Part shown: in pieces, positions 42,617-50,959 of the stretch
How positions within the stretch are numbered: the stretch's first letter is position 1
How the letters are laid out: each line of letters opens with the position of its first letter
Origin: Pseudomonas tolaasii NCPPB 2192
GTDB taxonomy: Bacteria > Pseudomonadota > Gammaproteobacteria > Pseudomonadales > Pseudomonadaceae
Length of the DNA stretch: 64,000 bases
NCBI RefSeq assembly: GCF_002813445.1
Contig: NZ_PHHD01000001.1
Location: 3,100,001 to 3,164,000, forward strand
Direction of reading: 5' to 3'
Program-made: the position numbers and the translations under genes
Notes under the pieces: model-generated
What the model was told of the DNA's origin: nothing
The model's database searches: none
What the model saw: the letters and a program-made list of their open reading frames with translations, nothing else

Positions 42617-43642
42617 ATGCGTACTTACTTTCACCCCGAACAACTCCTGCACCATCCGCGCAGTTATTACTCCCGTGGCCAGATGCGCACGCCGCAGGAA
42701 GTCCCCGAGCGTGCCCGCAACCTGTTGCAGGCGGCGCAAACCCTGGGCTTCGATATCCAGCAACCGGCGGACTTCGGCCTCGACCCCTTGCTCGCCGTAC
42801 ACGGCGCGCCTTACCTCGCATTCCTGCAGGAAGCGCATCAGCGCTGGAAGGACATTCCCGAGGACTGGGGCGATGAAGTCATGTCCAACATCTTCGTGCG
42901 CGAACCCAACGCCTTGCGCGGGATTCTCGCCCAGGCCGCACGCTACCTGGCCGATGGCAGTTGCCCGATCGGCGAACTGACCTGGCGCTCGGCGTACTGG
43001 TCAGCGCAAAGTGCGGTGGCCGCCGCCCGGGACATACTCGATGGCGCGCCCGCCGCCTACGCCTTGTGCCGTCCGCCGGGCCACCACGCCCGTCATGAGG
43101 CGGCGGGTGGTTTCTGCTACATCAACAATGCCGCGGTGGCGGCGCAGGTCCTGCGCGAAGGGTTCCAGCGTGTCGCCGTGCTGGATACCGACATGCACCA
43201 CGGGCAAGGCATTCAGGAGATTTTCTACGAACGCGACGACGTGCTGTATGTGTCGATCCATGGCGACCCCACCAACTTCTATCCGGGCGTCGCCGGTTTT
43301 GACGATGAGCGGGGTGCCGGTGCGGGTGACGGCTTTAACCTCAATTTGCCGATGCCCCACGGCGCCAGTGAAGCGCTGTTCTTCGAAAAGCTCGAACTGG
43401 CCCTGGCGGCAGTGAAGGCGTTCTCGGCGGATGTGCTGGTGGTGTCACTGGGGTTTGATATCTACGAGCTGGACCCGCAGAGCAAAGTCGCGGTGACGCG
43501 CGAAGGCTTTGCGCGACTGGGTGAATGCCTGCGCGGGCTGGGGCTGCCGTGCGTGATCGTGCAGGAGGGCGGGTACCATCTGGAAACGCTGGACAGTAAT
43601 GCGCAGGCATTTTTCGAGTGCCCGCAAGCCTGGGCACTGTGA
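42617..43642 (+). CDS. Acetylpolyamine amidohydrolase-like deacetylase (class II HDAC family)
   Basis: A 341-residue zinc deacetylase. The paired catalytic His156/His157 in RPPGHHARHEAAGGFCYINN, zinc ligands Asp192/His194 (LDTDMHHGQG) and Asp281 (SLGFDIYELDP) are intact and spaced as in acetylpolyamine amidohydrolase of Mycoplana. Such enzymes free acetate from acetylputrescine or acetylcadaverine. The start after CAGGAGCATTTG was chosen. It ends the LysR-controlled plus-strand cluster. Confidence 0.92.
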   Translation: MRTYFHPEQLLHHPRSYYSRGQMRTPQEVPERARNLLQAAQTLGFDIQQPADFGLDPLLAVHGAPYLAFLQEAHQRWKDIPEDWGDEVMSNIFVREPNALRGILAQAARYLADGSCPIGELTWRSAYWSAQSAVAAARDILDGAPAAYALCRPPGHHARHEAAGGFCYINNAAVAAQVLREGFQRVAVLDTDMHHGQGIQEIFYERDDVLYVSIHGDPTNFYPGVAGFDDERGAGAGDGFNLNLPMPHGASEALFFEKLELALAAVKAFSADVLVVSLGFDIYELDPQSKVAVTREGFARLGECLRGLGLPCVIVQEGGYHLETLDSNAQAFFECPQAWAL

Positions 43643-43643
43643 C

Positions 43644-43667
43644 AAAAGCCCATCGCCAAAGATGGGC
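43644..43667 (-). terminator. Terminator of the beta-propeller gene
   Basis: Read on the minus strand: GCCCATC, loop TTTGGC, GATGGGC, then TTTT. It lies between two convergent genes, 16 bases past the stop of the minus-strand gene. Confidence 0.7.
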
Positions 43668-43682
43668 ACCTGGCGCAGTGAT

Positions 43683-44555
43683 TCAGGGTTTCACGCCATC
43701 GATGGCCAGTTTCAGGACGCGGTCACGGCCGCCTTCCGCCAGTAAATAGGTGCCGTCACCGGTCCGCACTATCGACTGCGGCGCCTTCAGGAATGACAGG
43801 ATCGTCTGCTGGCGTCCGTGCTGGTCGATCAACAGCAGCCGCGCCCGGTGCGTCGAGTCTTCATTGACCCATAACCCGCGTTCGTCGCACATCAGGAAGG
43901 TCGGCTTGTTCAAGCCGGCCACGATTACCGGGTCGCTGCGGTCGTCGGTCAGTTGGCGTATCACGCCTTTTTTCTTTTCGGTGTAGAGCATGCGCCCGTC
44001 GGTACAGCGCGCAATGGACTCGCCTTCGTTCAACTGGTCGCGCAGCACGGTCAGGGACTGGTCGCTCCAGCGGTAGCGCATCAGCCGCCCGTTTTCCTTG
44101 CGGTCTTCAATGGCGTAGAGGTCATCGCCTTCGACCCACAAACCCTGCACGTTTTCGCCCCGGAACAGTTCGGTGACCACGCCATCCTTGAGAAAACTCA
44201 CGGGCGCGTCGCCGGTTTCCTGGCTGAACACCCAACCGCCGTGGGTGGCGAACATGCCGTCGGGTTTGGACAGGTTGGCCACCACCACGTCGCGCTGGCC
44301 ATCGGGGTGGATGCGCACGATGCTGCCCTTGGCGTCGTTGAGTTCCTGGCTGACCATCAGCGAGCCGTCCGCCAGTGGCATCAGTGACGCGGCTTTCGGC
44401 ACGTCGCGGTGCACGGTCTGCACGCTCCAGCCGGTTGCTGCGCTGACGGGGTAAAAGCTTTGCCAGGCGAAGAAGCCCAGGGCGGCGACGCCGGTCAAAC
44501 CGAGCAGGCCTGATCCCACTCGCAGCGCTCTAGTCAGCGATCCGTTACCCTTCAT
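43683..44555 (-). CDS. Membrane-anchored beta-propeller protein (SMP-30/NHL-like)
   Basis: A 290-residue protein with one N-terminal membrane anchor (VGSGLLGLTGVAALGFFAWQSFY) and a six-bladed propeller pattern: repeated short motifs such as LADGSLMVSQE, DGQRDVVVANLSKPDGM, GDDLYAIEDRKENGRLMRY and GDGTYLLAEGGRDRVLKL. This is like the SMP-30/gluconolactonase or NHL fold in the periplasm. No enzymatic residues can be assigned. It is monocistronic with its own terminator. Confidence 0.75.
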   Translation of the reverse strand: MKGNGSLTRALRVGSGLLGLTGVAALGFFAWQSFYPVSAATGWSVQTVHRDVPKAASLMPLADGSLMVSQELNDAKGSIVRIHPDGQRDVVVANLSKPDGMFATHGGWVFSQETGDAPVSFLKDGVVTELFRGENVQGLWVEGDDLYAIEDRKENGRLMRYRWSDQSLTVLRDQLNEGESIARCTDGRMLYTEKKKGVIRQLTDDRSDPVIVAGLNKPTFLMCDERGLWVNEDSTHRARLLLIDQHGRQQTILSFLKAPQSIVRTGDGTYLLAEGGRDRVLKLAIDGVKP

Positions 44556-44822
44556 TGCAGACGTCCTTGGTTATAAATTGCAGCGTAGAACAAACCCGCG
44601 ATCGAGCCTGTCCAGCGTCTTATCGTGTTAGCGCTTGCGGTGAAAAGGCTATCGGGTAGCTCACTGTTTCTCAACGCCTTTTCGTAGATTGTCAGCCCTG
44701 TTCAAACGGGGCGGGCTGCAAGCAGTGACGCAGTTACGCAATCGCGCGGTCCCGACGCACATGGCGCATCACCCCCACCCATACGATAATGCCCCTCAAA
44801 TCGACCACACCGGCCAACCCAC

Positions 44823-45725
44823 GTGATCATCAATTTCGACCTCAACGACCTCCAGGCCTTTCGCGCCGTGGTGGACAAGGGCAGCTTTCGAGGGGCCGCC
44901 GAGGCTATCCGTATCTCGCAACCGGCCCTCAGCCGGCGCATCGAAAAGCTCGAATCGGCCCTTGATGTAAAACTGTTCGAGCGCACCACGCGGCGGGTCA
45001 GCCTGACCATGGTCGGGCGCGCGTTCCTGCCGCAAGTGGAACGCATGCTCGATGACCTCGACATCGCGTTGATGGGTATCAGCAACGTCGCCTCCACGCG
45101 CATGGGCAATGTGACGATCGCCTGCGTGCCGTCCACGGCGTACTACTTCATGCCCCATGTGATCTCCGAATTCCACAAGCTCTATCCGAAGATTCGCCTG
45201 CGTGTGCTGGACGCGAGTGCCGGCGAGGTGTGCAACGCGGTGGAAAGCGGCGAGGCGGATTTCGGCGTGAGTTTCAGCGGCAGCCTGGCCGATGAAGTGG
45301 AGTTCGAACTGCTGTTGCAGGAGCGCTATGTGCTGGCCTGTCGCCGCGACCATCCGCTGGCTGGGCGCGAGAGCGTGACCTGGGTCGAGGCCTATGAACA
45401 TGACTACATCACGGTGGACAAAACCTCAGGCAACCGCTTCCTGCTGGACCAGGCGTTGCGTGGCGTGCGGGTTAAAAAACCGAGTATCTGCGAAACCCAC
45501 CACGTGACCACCATGATCGGTCTGGTGGAAGCGGGCCTGGGCGTGGCGATGGTGCCGTCGATTGCTATGCCGGCCGGCACGCACCCGATTCTGGTGAGTG
45601 TGCCGCTGGTGGAGCCGCAGGTGATGCGCAACGTGGGCTTGATAAAACGCCGCGGGCGGACATTGCCGCCAGCGGCGCTGGAGTTGGAGCGGTTGGTGCG
45701 CGAGATGCCGTTTCGGTCAGTGTGA
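44823..45725 (+). CDS. LysR-family regulator
   Basis: A 300-residue LysR regulator starting at GTG. The DNA-binding part is LQAFRAVVDKGSFRGAAEAIRISQPALSRRIEKLESALDVKLFERTTRRVSLT. No ribosome site is evident before the GTG. Its 3' end overlaps the 3' end of the convergent binding-protein gene by nine bases, and it is the likely regulator of that binding-protein/MFS pair. Confidence 0.9.
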   Translation: MIINFDLNDLQAFRAVVDKGSFRGAAEAIRISQPALSRRIEKLESALDVKLFERTTRRVSLTMVGRAFLPQVERMLDDLDIALMGISNVASTRMGNVTIACVPSTAYYFMPHVISEFHKLYPKIRLRVLDASAGEVCNAVESGEADFGVSFSGSLADEVEFELLLQERYVLACRRDHPLAGRESVTWVEAYEHDYITVDKTSGNRFLLDQALRGVRVKKPSICETHHVTTMIGLVEAGLGVAMVPSIAMPAGTHPILVSVPLVEPQVMRNVGLIKRRGRTLPPAALELERLVREMPFRSV

Positions 45726-46475
45726 CACCGAGTCCAGGCCGGTGGATTGCACCACCGGCTGCGCCTGGGGCGAGGCCAGGTAATGCAGCAATGCCCTGGC
45801 CTGCTCCGGGTGCTCGGCGTTAACCGGAATGCCCGCCGCAAAGCGCGTCACCGATTGCACGTCTTCCGGGATCTTGCCCACGTACGTCACGCCTGCCACC
45901 GGCAGCAATTCCGCCACCTGTTGCAGGCCCACTTCGTAGTCACCCTTGGCGACTTGTTCGGCCACCGGCAGGCGTTCGATCATGGTGCCTTTGGCCGGCA
46001 TGCCGAGCTTCTTGAACAGCTCTTTTTCCACATACACACCGCTGGCGCTGTCCGAATACGCCACGGACCTGGCCTGGCTCAGCACCGCTTTCAGTTCGGC
46101 ATCGGTGCCGATCGCCGGCTTGGCCGCGCCTTGCTTCACCACCAGGCCGATGCGCGAGTCCGCCAGTTCCACGCGGGACGCCGGGTCGACCTTGCCCTGC
46201 TTGATCAAGTCATCCAGGGCGTAACCGACCATGATCACCACGTCGGCGTGTTCGCCACGGGCCAGGCGGTTGGGAATCGCTTCCGGCGCCTTGCCCATGG
46301 ACGGGCCGAGGATGGTATCCAGGGTATCGCCGCTTTGTTTGGCGTACTGCGGGCCGAGCAATTTGTACGCAGCAGTGAAGCCACCGGAGGTCATCACCTT
46401 GAGCTCTTCGGCCTGGGCCGTCAGCGCGAGTGCGCCGAGGGCCAGGGCTGTCAGGGTTTTGAGCAAAGGCTTCAT
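45717..46475 (-). CDS. Periplasmic substrate-binding protein (ModA/SBP_bac_11-like)
   Basis: A 252-residue secreted binding protein. A signal peptide (MKPLLKTLTALALGALALTAQA) precedes EELKVMTSGGFTAAYKLLGPQYAKQSGD, and RLARGEHADVVIMVGYALDDLI and SVAYSDSASGVYVEKELFKKLG follow, the pattern of ModA-like anion-binding proteins. No ABC genes are near. Its ATG shares one base with the stop of the MFS gene (TAATG), so it is translated together with that MFS transporter. Confidence 0.87.
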   Translation of the reverse strand: MKPLLKTLTALALGALALTAQAEELKVMTSGGFTAAYKLLGPQYAKQSGDTLDTILGPSMGKAPEAIPNRLARGEHADVVIMVGYALDDLIKQGKVDPASRVELADSRIGLVVKQGAAKPAIGTDAELKAVLSQARSVAYSDSASGVYVEKELFKKLGMPAKGTMIERLPVAEQVAKGDYEVGLQQVAELLPVAGVTYVGKIPEDVQSVTRFAAGIPVNAEHPEQARALLHYLASPQAQPVVQSTGLDSVSH

Positions 46476-47779
46476 TACGCCGCCTCCTGCATCACCTGGC
46501 CACGTGCATTGGCGCGACGGTAGAGCGCCAGGGTCGAGCACAGGGCGCACGCGGCAGCGAACATCATCCAGTAGGCCGGCGAGGCCTTGTCTTCGGTGAT
46601 GTGGATGAACCAGGTAGAGATCGCCGGGGTGAAACCGCCGAAAATCGCGGTGGCCAGGCTATAGGCCAGCGAGAAACCCGCCACGCGCACTTCCACCGGC
46701 ATGATTTCGGTCAGCGCCGGGATCATCGCGCCGTTGTACATGCCATACAGGAAGGAGAACCACAGCAGGGTTTCGAGCATATGGCCGAAGCTTGGCGCGT
46801 TGACCACGAAGGACAGCGCCGGGTAGGCGGTGATCACGGTCAGGGCGGTCATGACCAGCAGCACCGGCTTGCGGCCGAAACGGTCGCTGAGGGTACCGCC
46901 GATCGGCAGCCAGACAAAGTTCGACACGGCCACCAGCAAGGTCACCAGCAGGGCGTCGGAGGTGCTCAGTTGCAGCACGGTCTTGCCGAAGGTCGGCGCG
47001 TACACGGTGATCAGGTAGAACGCGGTAGTGGTCATGGCCACCATCAGCATGCCGCCGATGACCACGGTCCAGTTCTTCGCCAGGGTTGCCAGCACTTCGC
47101 GCATGGTCGGGCGATGCTTGCGGTTGGCGAACTCTTCGGTCTCTTGCAGGTTGCGACGCAGGATGAAGATGAACGGAATGATCACGCAGCCGATGGCGAA
47201 CGGAATGCGCCAGCCCCAGTCGGCCACGACGGCCGGTTCCATCCACACGTTCAGGCCATAGCCGAGTGCGGCGGCGACCACGATGGAGATCTGTTGGCTG
47301 CCCGACTGCCAGCTGGTGTAGAACCCCTTGCGGCCCGGGGTGGCCATTTCAGCCAGGTAAACCGACACACCACCCAGTTCCGCACCGGCCGAGAAGCCTT
47401 GCAGCAAGCGGCCCAGCAGCACGAGTGCCGGCGCCCACAGGCCAATGCTGTGATAACCCGGTACCAGCACGATCAGCAGCGTACCGCTGGCCATGATCGA
47501 CAGGGTGACAATCAGGCCTTTGCGGCGACCGACGTCATCAATGTAGGCACCCAGAATGATCGCGCCCAGGGGTCGCATCAGAAAGCCTGCGCCGAACACG
47601 GCGAAGGTCATCATTAATGACGCAAACTCATTGGCGGCGGGGAAGAACGCAGCGGCGATATAGGTGGCGTAGAAGCCGAACAGAAAGAAGTCGAACTGTT
47701 CGAGGAAGTTGCCCGAAGTAACGCGGAAAACCGCACCAACTTTCGAGCGGGCAGAGGCGGGCCGGGAAGGGCTAGTCAT
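46475..47779 (-). CDS. MFS transporter, citrate/tricarballylate H+ symporter-like
   Basis: A 434-residue MHS-family symporter close in sequence feel to citrate (CitA) and tricarballylate (TcuC) transporters: FRVTSGNFLEQFDFFLFGFYATYIAAAFFP at the first span and GAYIDDVGRRKGLIVTLSIM in the 2-3 loop. Twelve membrane segments. Twinned with the periplasmic binding protein gene by a one-base overlap. Confidence 0.9.
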   Translation of the reverse strand: MTSPSRPASARSKVGAVFRVTSGNFLEQFDFFLFGFYATYIAAAFFPAANEFASLMMTFAVFGAGFLMRPLGAIILGAYIDDVGRRKGLIVTLSIMASGTLLIVLVPGYHSIGLWAPALVLLGRLLQGFSAGAELGGVSVYLAEMATPGRKGFYTSWQSGSQQISIVVAAALGYGLNVWMEPAVVADWGWRIPFAIGCVIIPFIFILRRNLQETEEFANRKHRPTMREVLATLAKNWTVVIGGMLMVAMTTTAFYLITVYAPTFGKTVLQLSTSDALLVTLLVAVSNFVWLPIGGTLSDRFGRKPVLLVMTALTVITAYPALSFVVNAPSFGHMLETLLWFSFLYGMYNGAMIPALTEIMPVEVRVAGFSLAYSLATAIFGGFTPAISTWFIHITEDKASPAYWMMFAAACALCSTLALYRRANARGQVMQEAA

Positions 47780-47977
47780 GGTTTTGTGTCTCCAGCGTTC
47801 TTTTTAAAGTGCTTGTTTCGCTTAAGACCGCGGATAGTGGCTGACACATTTAGAAATGATAAGTGAGTAATTTGGATGTATTAATGCGCCAAAGCTATCA
47901 ATCGGCTGGCTCATCCAAAATGGCGTCCCTGTTCTATGCTGCAAGGTGTGACCAAATCTTACGGATGGGAGGTGGCA

Positions 47978-48121
47978 ATGGCTGATGAACACAAGCGCCG
48001 CGACGAACCGGAGCGTGAGCAACCCCGGCGCCGCGAAGAAGAAAAACCCCAGACCTGGAAGCACCCGGACGATGGCACCGAACTGTCGGAGCGTGACCAG
48101 GAAAGGCCGCTCAAGCCCTGA
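47978..48121 (+). CDS. Small highly charged protein
   Basis: A 47-residue protein, nearly all Glu, Asp, Arg and Lys (MADEHKRRDEPEREQPRRRE...), ending HPDDGTELSERDQERPLKP. A strong GGGAGG ribosome site precedes the ATG. It has no signal, membrane span or cysteine and is likely disordered. I do not recognise a function. A REP palindrome follows. Confidence 0.6.
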   Translation: MADEHKRRDEPEREQPRRREEEKPQTWKHPDDGTELSERDQERPLKP

Positions 48122-48146
48122 TTCTCCGGGAGTACGCAGTTAAAAA

Positions 48147-48235
48147 TGTGGGAGCTGGCTTGCCTGCGATGGCGGTGTATCCAGTAGGGACGTGCTGACT
48201 GACAAGCCGCCATCGCAGGCAAGCCAGCTCCCACA
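48147..48235. repeat. REP-type intergenic palindrome
   Basis: TGTGGGAGCTGGCTTGCCTG and its facing copy ending GCAAGCCAGCTCCCACA, same family as the others in this window. It separates the small charged-protein gene from a LysR gene on the same strand. Confidence 0.88.
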
Positions 48236-48345
48236 CCGAACGTGTTCCCTCGACCCATTCACCGTTCCAAAGCCCGTATGTGCATAGACGCAGCCCCGCG
48301 GGCTTTCTAAACTGCGGCTTGTCTTGGGGAGAGGGGCAGGCGCCG

Positions 48346-49269
48346 ATGAATCGTAATGAACTACGCAAGGCCGACATCAATTTGATGGTGGTCTTCGAAG
48401 CACTGATGCTGGAGCGCAATGTAACGCGCGTGGCGGAGAAGCTGTTTCTCGGCCAACCCACCATCAGCTCGGCCCTCAATCGTTTGCGCACCTTGTTCAA
48501 CGACCCGCTGTTCATTCGCGTCGGCCACCGCATGGAACCTACCGCGCGCGCCGAAGAAATTATCCAGCACCTGTCGCCGGCCCTGGATTCACTGTCGTCG
48601 GCCCTGAGCCTGACCCACGATTTCGACCCGTCCATCAGCACCATGACCTTTCGCATCGGTCTGTCCGATGATGTCGAGTTCGGCTTGCTGCCGCCGTTGC
48701 TGCGGGCCTTGCGCCAGGAGGCACCGATGGTGGTGTTCGTGGTGCAGCACGTGGATTACTGGCGCATTCCCGACCTGTTGGCGTCTGGCGATATCACCGT
48801 GGGCATCACCCAGACCCGCGGCCTGCCGGCCAATGCCAAGCGCAAGCTGTTGCGGCATATCCGCCCGTGTCTGTTGCGTGCCGATGCGTCGGACACGCCG
48901 CTGACCCTCGACGAATACTGCGCACGCCCCCACGTGCTGGTGTCCCACACCGCCAACGTGTCGGGGTTTGCCGATGAATGGCTGGCGGAAGTCGGGCGCA
49001 AGCGTCACGTGGTGTTGTCGGTGCCGCAGTACAGTGCGCTGCCGGCGCTGCTCGCGGGTACCGACCTGATCGCCAGCCTGCCGGACTACACCGCCCACGC
49101 CATGGCGGCCGGCGGCAACCTGTTCTGCGAGCCGTTCCCGTTCGAAACCCCGACGTTGGACCTGTCCATGGTCTGGCTCAGCCACGTCGACACCGACCCG
49201 GCCGAACGCTGGATGCGCTCGCGGCTGGAGGCGTTCATGAGTGATCGGGCTTTGGCCGCGCCTATCTGA
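48346..49269 (+). CDS. LysR-family regulator (NodD-like)
   Basis: A 307-residue LysR regulator: KADINLMVVFEALMLERNVTRVAEKLFLGQPTISSALNRLRTLFNDPLFIR is the helix-turn-helix of the NodD/LinR-like branch, followed by an effector-binding domain. The start at MNRNELRKAD was chosen; upstream reading is promoter sequence. It lies 75 bases before the isomerase gene on the same strand, which it might regulate. Confidence 0.88.
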   Translation: MNRNELRKADINLMVVFEALMLERNVTRVAEKLFLGQPTISSALNRLRTLFNDPLFIRVGHRMEPTARAEEIIQHLSPALDSLSSALSLTHDFDPSISTMTFRIGLSDDVEFGLLPPLLRALRQEAPMVVFVVQHVDYWRIPDLLASGDITVGITQTRGLPANAKRKLLRHIRPCLLRADASDTPLTLDEYCARPHVLVSHTANVSGFADEWLAEVGRKRHVVLSVPQYSALPALLAGTDLIASLPDYTAHAMAAGGNLFCEPFPFETPTLDLSMVWLSHVDTDPAERWMRSRLEAFMSDRALAAPI

Positions 49270-49344
49270 CAGTGCTTTCATGCCGGAGCCGTTTGCGCCG
49301 TGCTATAGGTACGAACCTTCCTACAATGTTGCCTGGAGAAACTT

Positions 49345-49707
49345 ATGCCCCATCTGCACCTGGAATACACCGCCAACCTGCCAGACCTGGCCGTTGAGAA
49401 AACCTTGTTGCGGCTCAACAACGTGTTGATGGCGTCCGGGCAGTTTGGCGCCGAAGTGGACATCAAGAGCCGCGCCTTCAGGGTCGAAAGCTTCCAGGTG
49501 GGCACCTCTCTCACGCCGCGCGGCTTTATCGCGGTGAAATTGTCGTTGCTCAGCGGGCGCTCGCCCCAGGTCAAGAAACAGTTGTCGGAAAGCCTGTTGG
49601 CGGCGCTGCAGGATGTGGGCGAGTGGCCGGAAGGTTTGCACGTTCAACTCAGTGTGCAACTGGTGGACATGGACCGTGAGTCCTACAGCAAAGTCGCCAT
49701 CGGCTGA
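49345..49707 (+). CDS. 5-carboxymethyl-2-hydroxymuconate isomerase family protein
   Basis: A 120-residue CHMI (HpaF)-like tautomerase with the expected Pro2, the N-terminal catalytic proline after Met removal (MPHLHLEYTANL). HpaF acts in homoprotocatechuate breakdown, but no other hpa genes are near, so the substrate here is uncertain. GGAG precedes the start at good distance. Its stop is four bases from the convergent LysR gene. Confidence 0.88.
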   Translation: MPHLHLEYTANLPDLAVEKTLLRLNNVLMASGQFGAEVDIKSRAFRVESFQVGTSLTPRGFIAVKLSLLSGRSPQVKKQLSESLLAALQDVGEWPEGLHVQLSVQLVDMDRESYSKVAIG

Positions 49708-49710
49708 GGC

Positions 49711-50646
49711 TTACAGCAAGCCCTGATCCGCGCACACCTTTACCACTTGCTCGCGAAACCAGGTATTGGCGCTGTTGTGCTCACCGGTTTCGTTCCACTG
49801 CATGTCCAGCGTAAAGCCCGGCAACCCGTTGGGCGCTTCGCAATGGCCGAACGCCGGCGCGGGCGCCAGCAGCTTTTGCACGCGGCGGGGCAGGGTGACC
49901 ACAAAATCGGTGCCGGCGATCATTTTCAACGCCGCGCTGTAGCTGTTGGCCCGGGCGATCACCTGACACTTGCGGGCCTGGCGCGCCAGCCAGCCGTCGA
50001 TCATGTGGGTGTCGCACGACCACGGTGTTGGAAAAACATGACGCCGCTCGACAAAGGATTGCAGGCTGAACGCCGGTTCCCTGGGTGCTGAGCGTTTGTC
50101 GAACACGCAGACCAAATCGTCCTCCAGCAACATCCGGGTCTTGAAGTCTTTGTGGGTACGGTGAACATTCGGGCCGAAACAAATCACCAGGTCGAGGCGG
50201 CCTTCGCGCAGGTCATCGGCGGGAATGTCGGTTTCCAGCTTCTGCACATTGACCATCACCGGCAGCTCGGCACGGTCGAAATTCTTCAACAGGCGCGGCA
50301 GGATCAACTGTTCGAAATATTCCGGGGCACACACATTGAAGGTCACGGCCTTGTGCGTTGGGTCGAAGGCCTGACATCCGGCGTGACACAGGTTGATGCT
50401 CTCCAGAATCTTCTGCACATGGCCGTACATGGTGGTGGCCTTGTACGTCGGACGCATGCCCGCGCGGGTGTTGATAAACAGCTCATCTTCAAAACTGGTG
50501 CGCAGTTTTTTCAGGCTGTAACTCACGGTGGACTGGCTGACAAACAGCGTTTCAGACACCTCGGTAACGCTGCTCTGGTCATAGACGGCGATAAACACCA
50601 TCAAGTCCTGCATATCGAGCTTTCTGAGCAAATTACTGTTTAGCAT
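49711..50646 (-). CDS. LysR-family regulator
   Basis: A 311-residue LysR regulator: LDMQDLMVFIAVYDQSSVTEVSETLFVSQSTVSYSLKKLRTSFEDELFI is the DNA-binding part. It is convergent with the isomerase gene and reads away from the dehydrogenase gene, with a 210-base leader before the next REP. Its target is not clear from position. Confidence 0.88.
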   Translation of the reverse strand: MLNSNLLRKLDMQDLMVFIAVYDQSSVTEVSETLFVSQSTVSYSLKKLRTSFEDELFINTRAGMRPTYKATTMYGHVQKILESINLCHAGCQAFDPTHKAVTFNVCAPEYFEQLILPRLLKNFDRAELPVMVNVQKLETDIPADDLREGRLDLVICFGPNVHRTHKDFKTRMLLEDDLVCVFDKRSAPREPAFSLQSFVERRHVFPTPWSCDTHMIDGWLARQARKCQVIARANSYSAALKMIAGTDFVVTLPRRVQKLLAPAPAFGHCEAPNGLPGFTLDMQWNETGEHNSANTWFREQVVKVCADQGLL

Positions 50647-50959
50647 CCGTTCCGTCCGATAAGCCTTGGCACCGTGGCAGCGCGCGACAAGGCCAAAAGC
50701 TTAACGGAACGTTCGTGCCAATAGAAAGTGCTGTAGGTCGGTTCTATGTTTGGCGTGGGACAAATACTGTTGGTAACACGACGTCAGCGAATATGTCGTG
50801 TGTAATGCTTTGGACCGAAGCCGTCACGATCAGCCTGACACACCACACATTCAAACTGTGGGAGCTGACTTGCCTGCGATAGCGATCCGTCAGTTAATGC
50901 ATTTTCGACTGAAGCACCGCTATCGCAGGCAAGCCAGCTCCCACAGGGGTTTTGTGGGG
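50647..50959. other. Intergenic region with LysR promoter side and REP
   Basis: A 313-base gap. The left two-thirds is the upstream region of the minus-strand LysR gene; the right third is the REP palindrome after the aldehyde dehydrogenase gene. I see no gene or other named site. Confidence 0.5.
50857..50945. repeat. REP-type intergenic palindrome
   Basis: CTGTGGGAGCTGACTTGCCTG faces GCAAGCCAGCTCCCACAG. Same family as the other REP units here, with one arm diverged. Confidence 0.87.
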
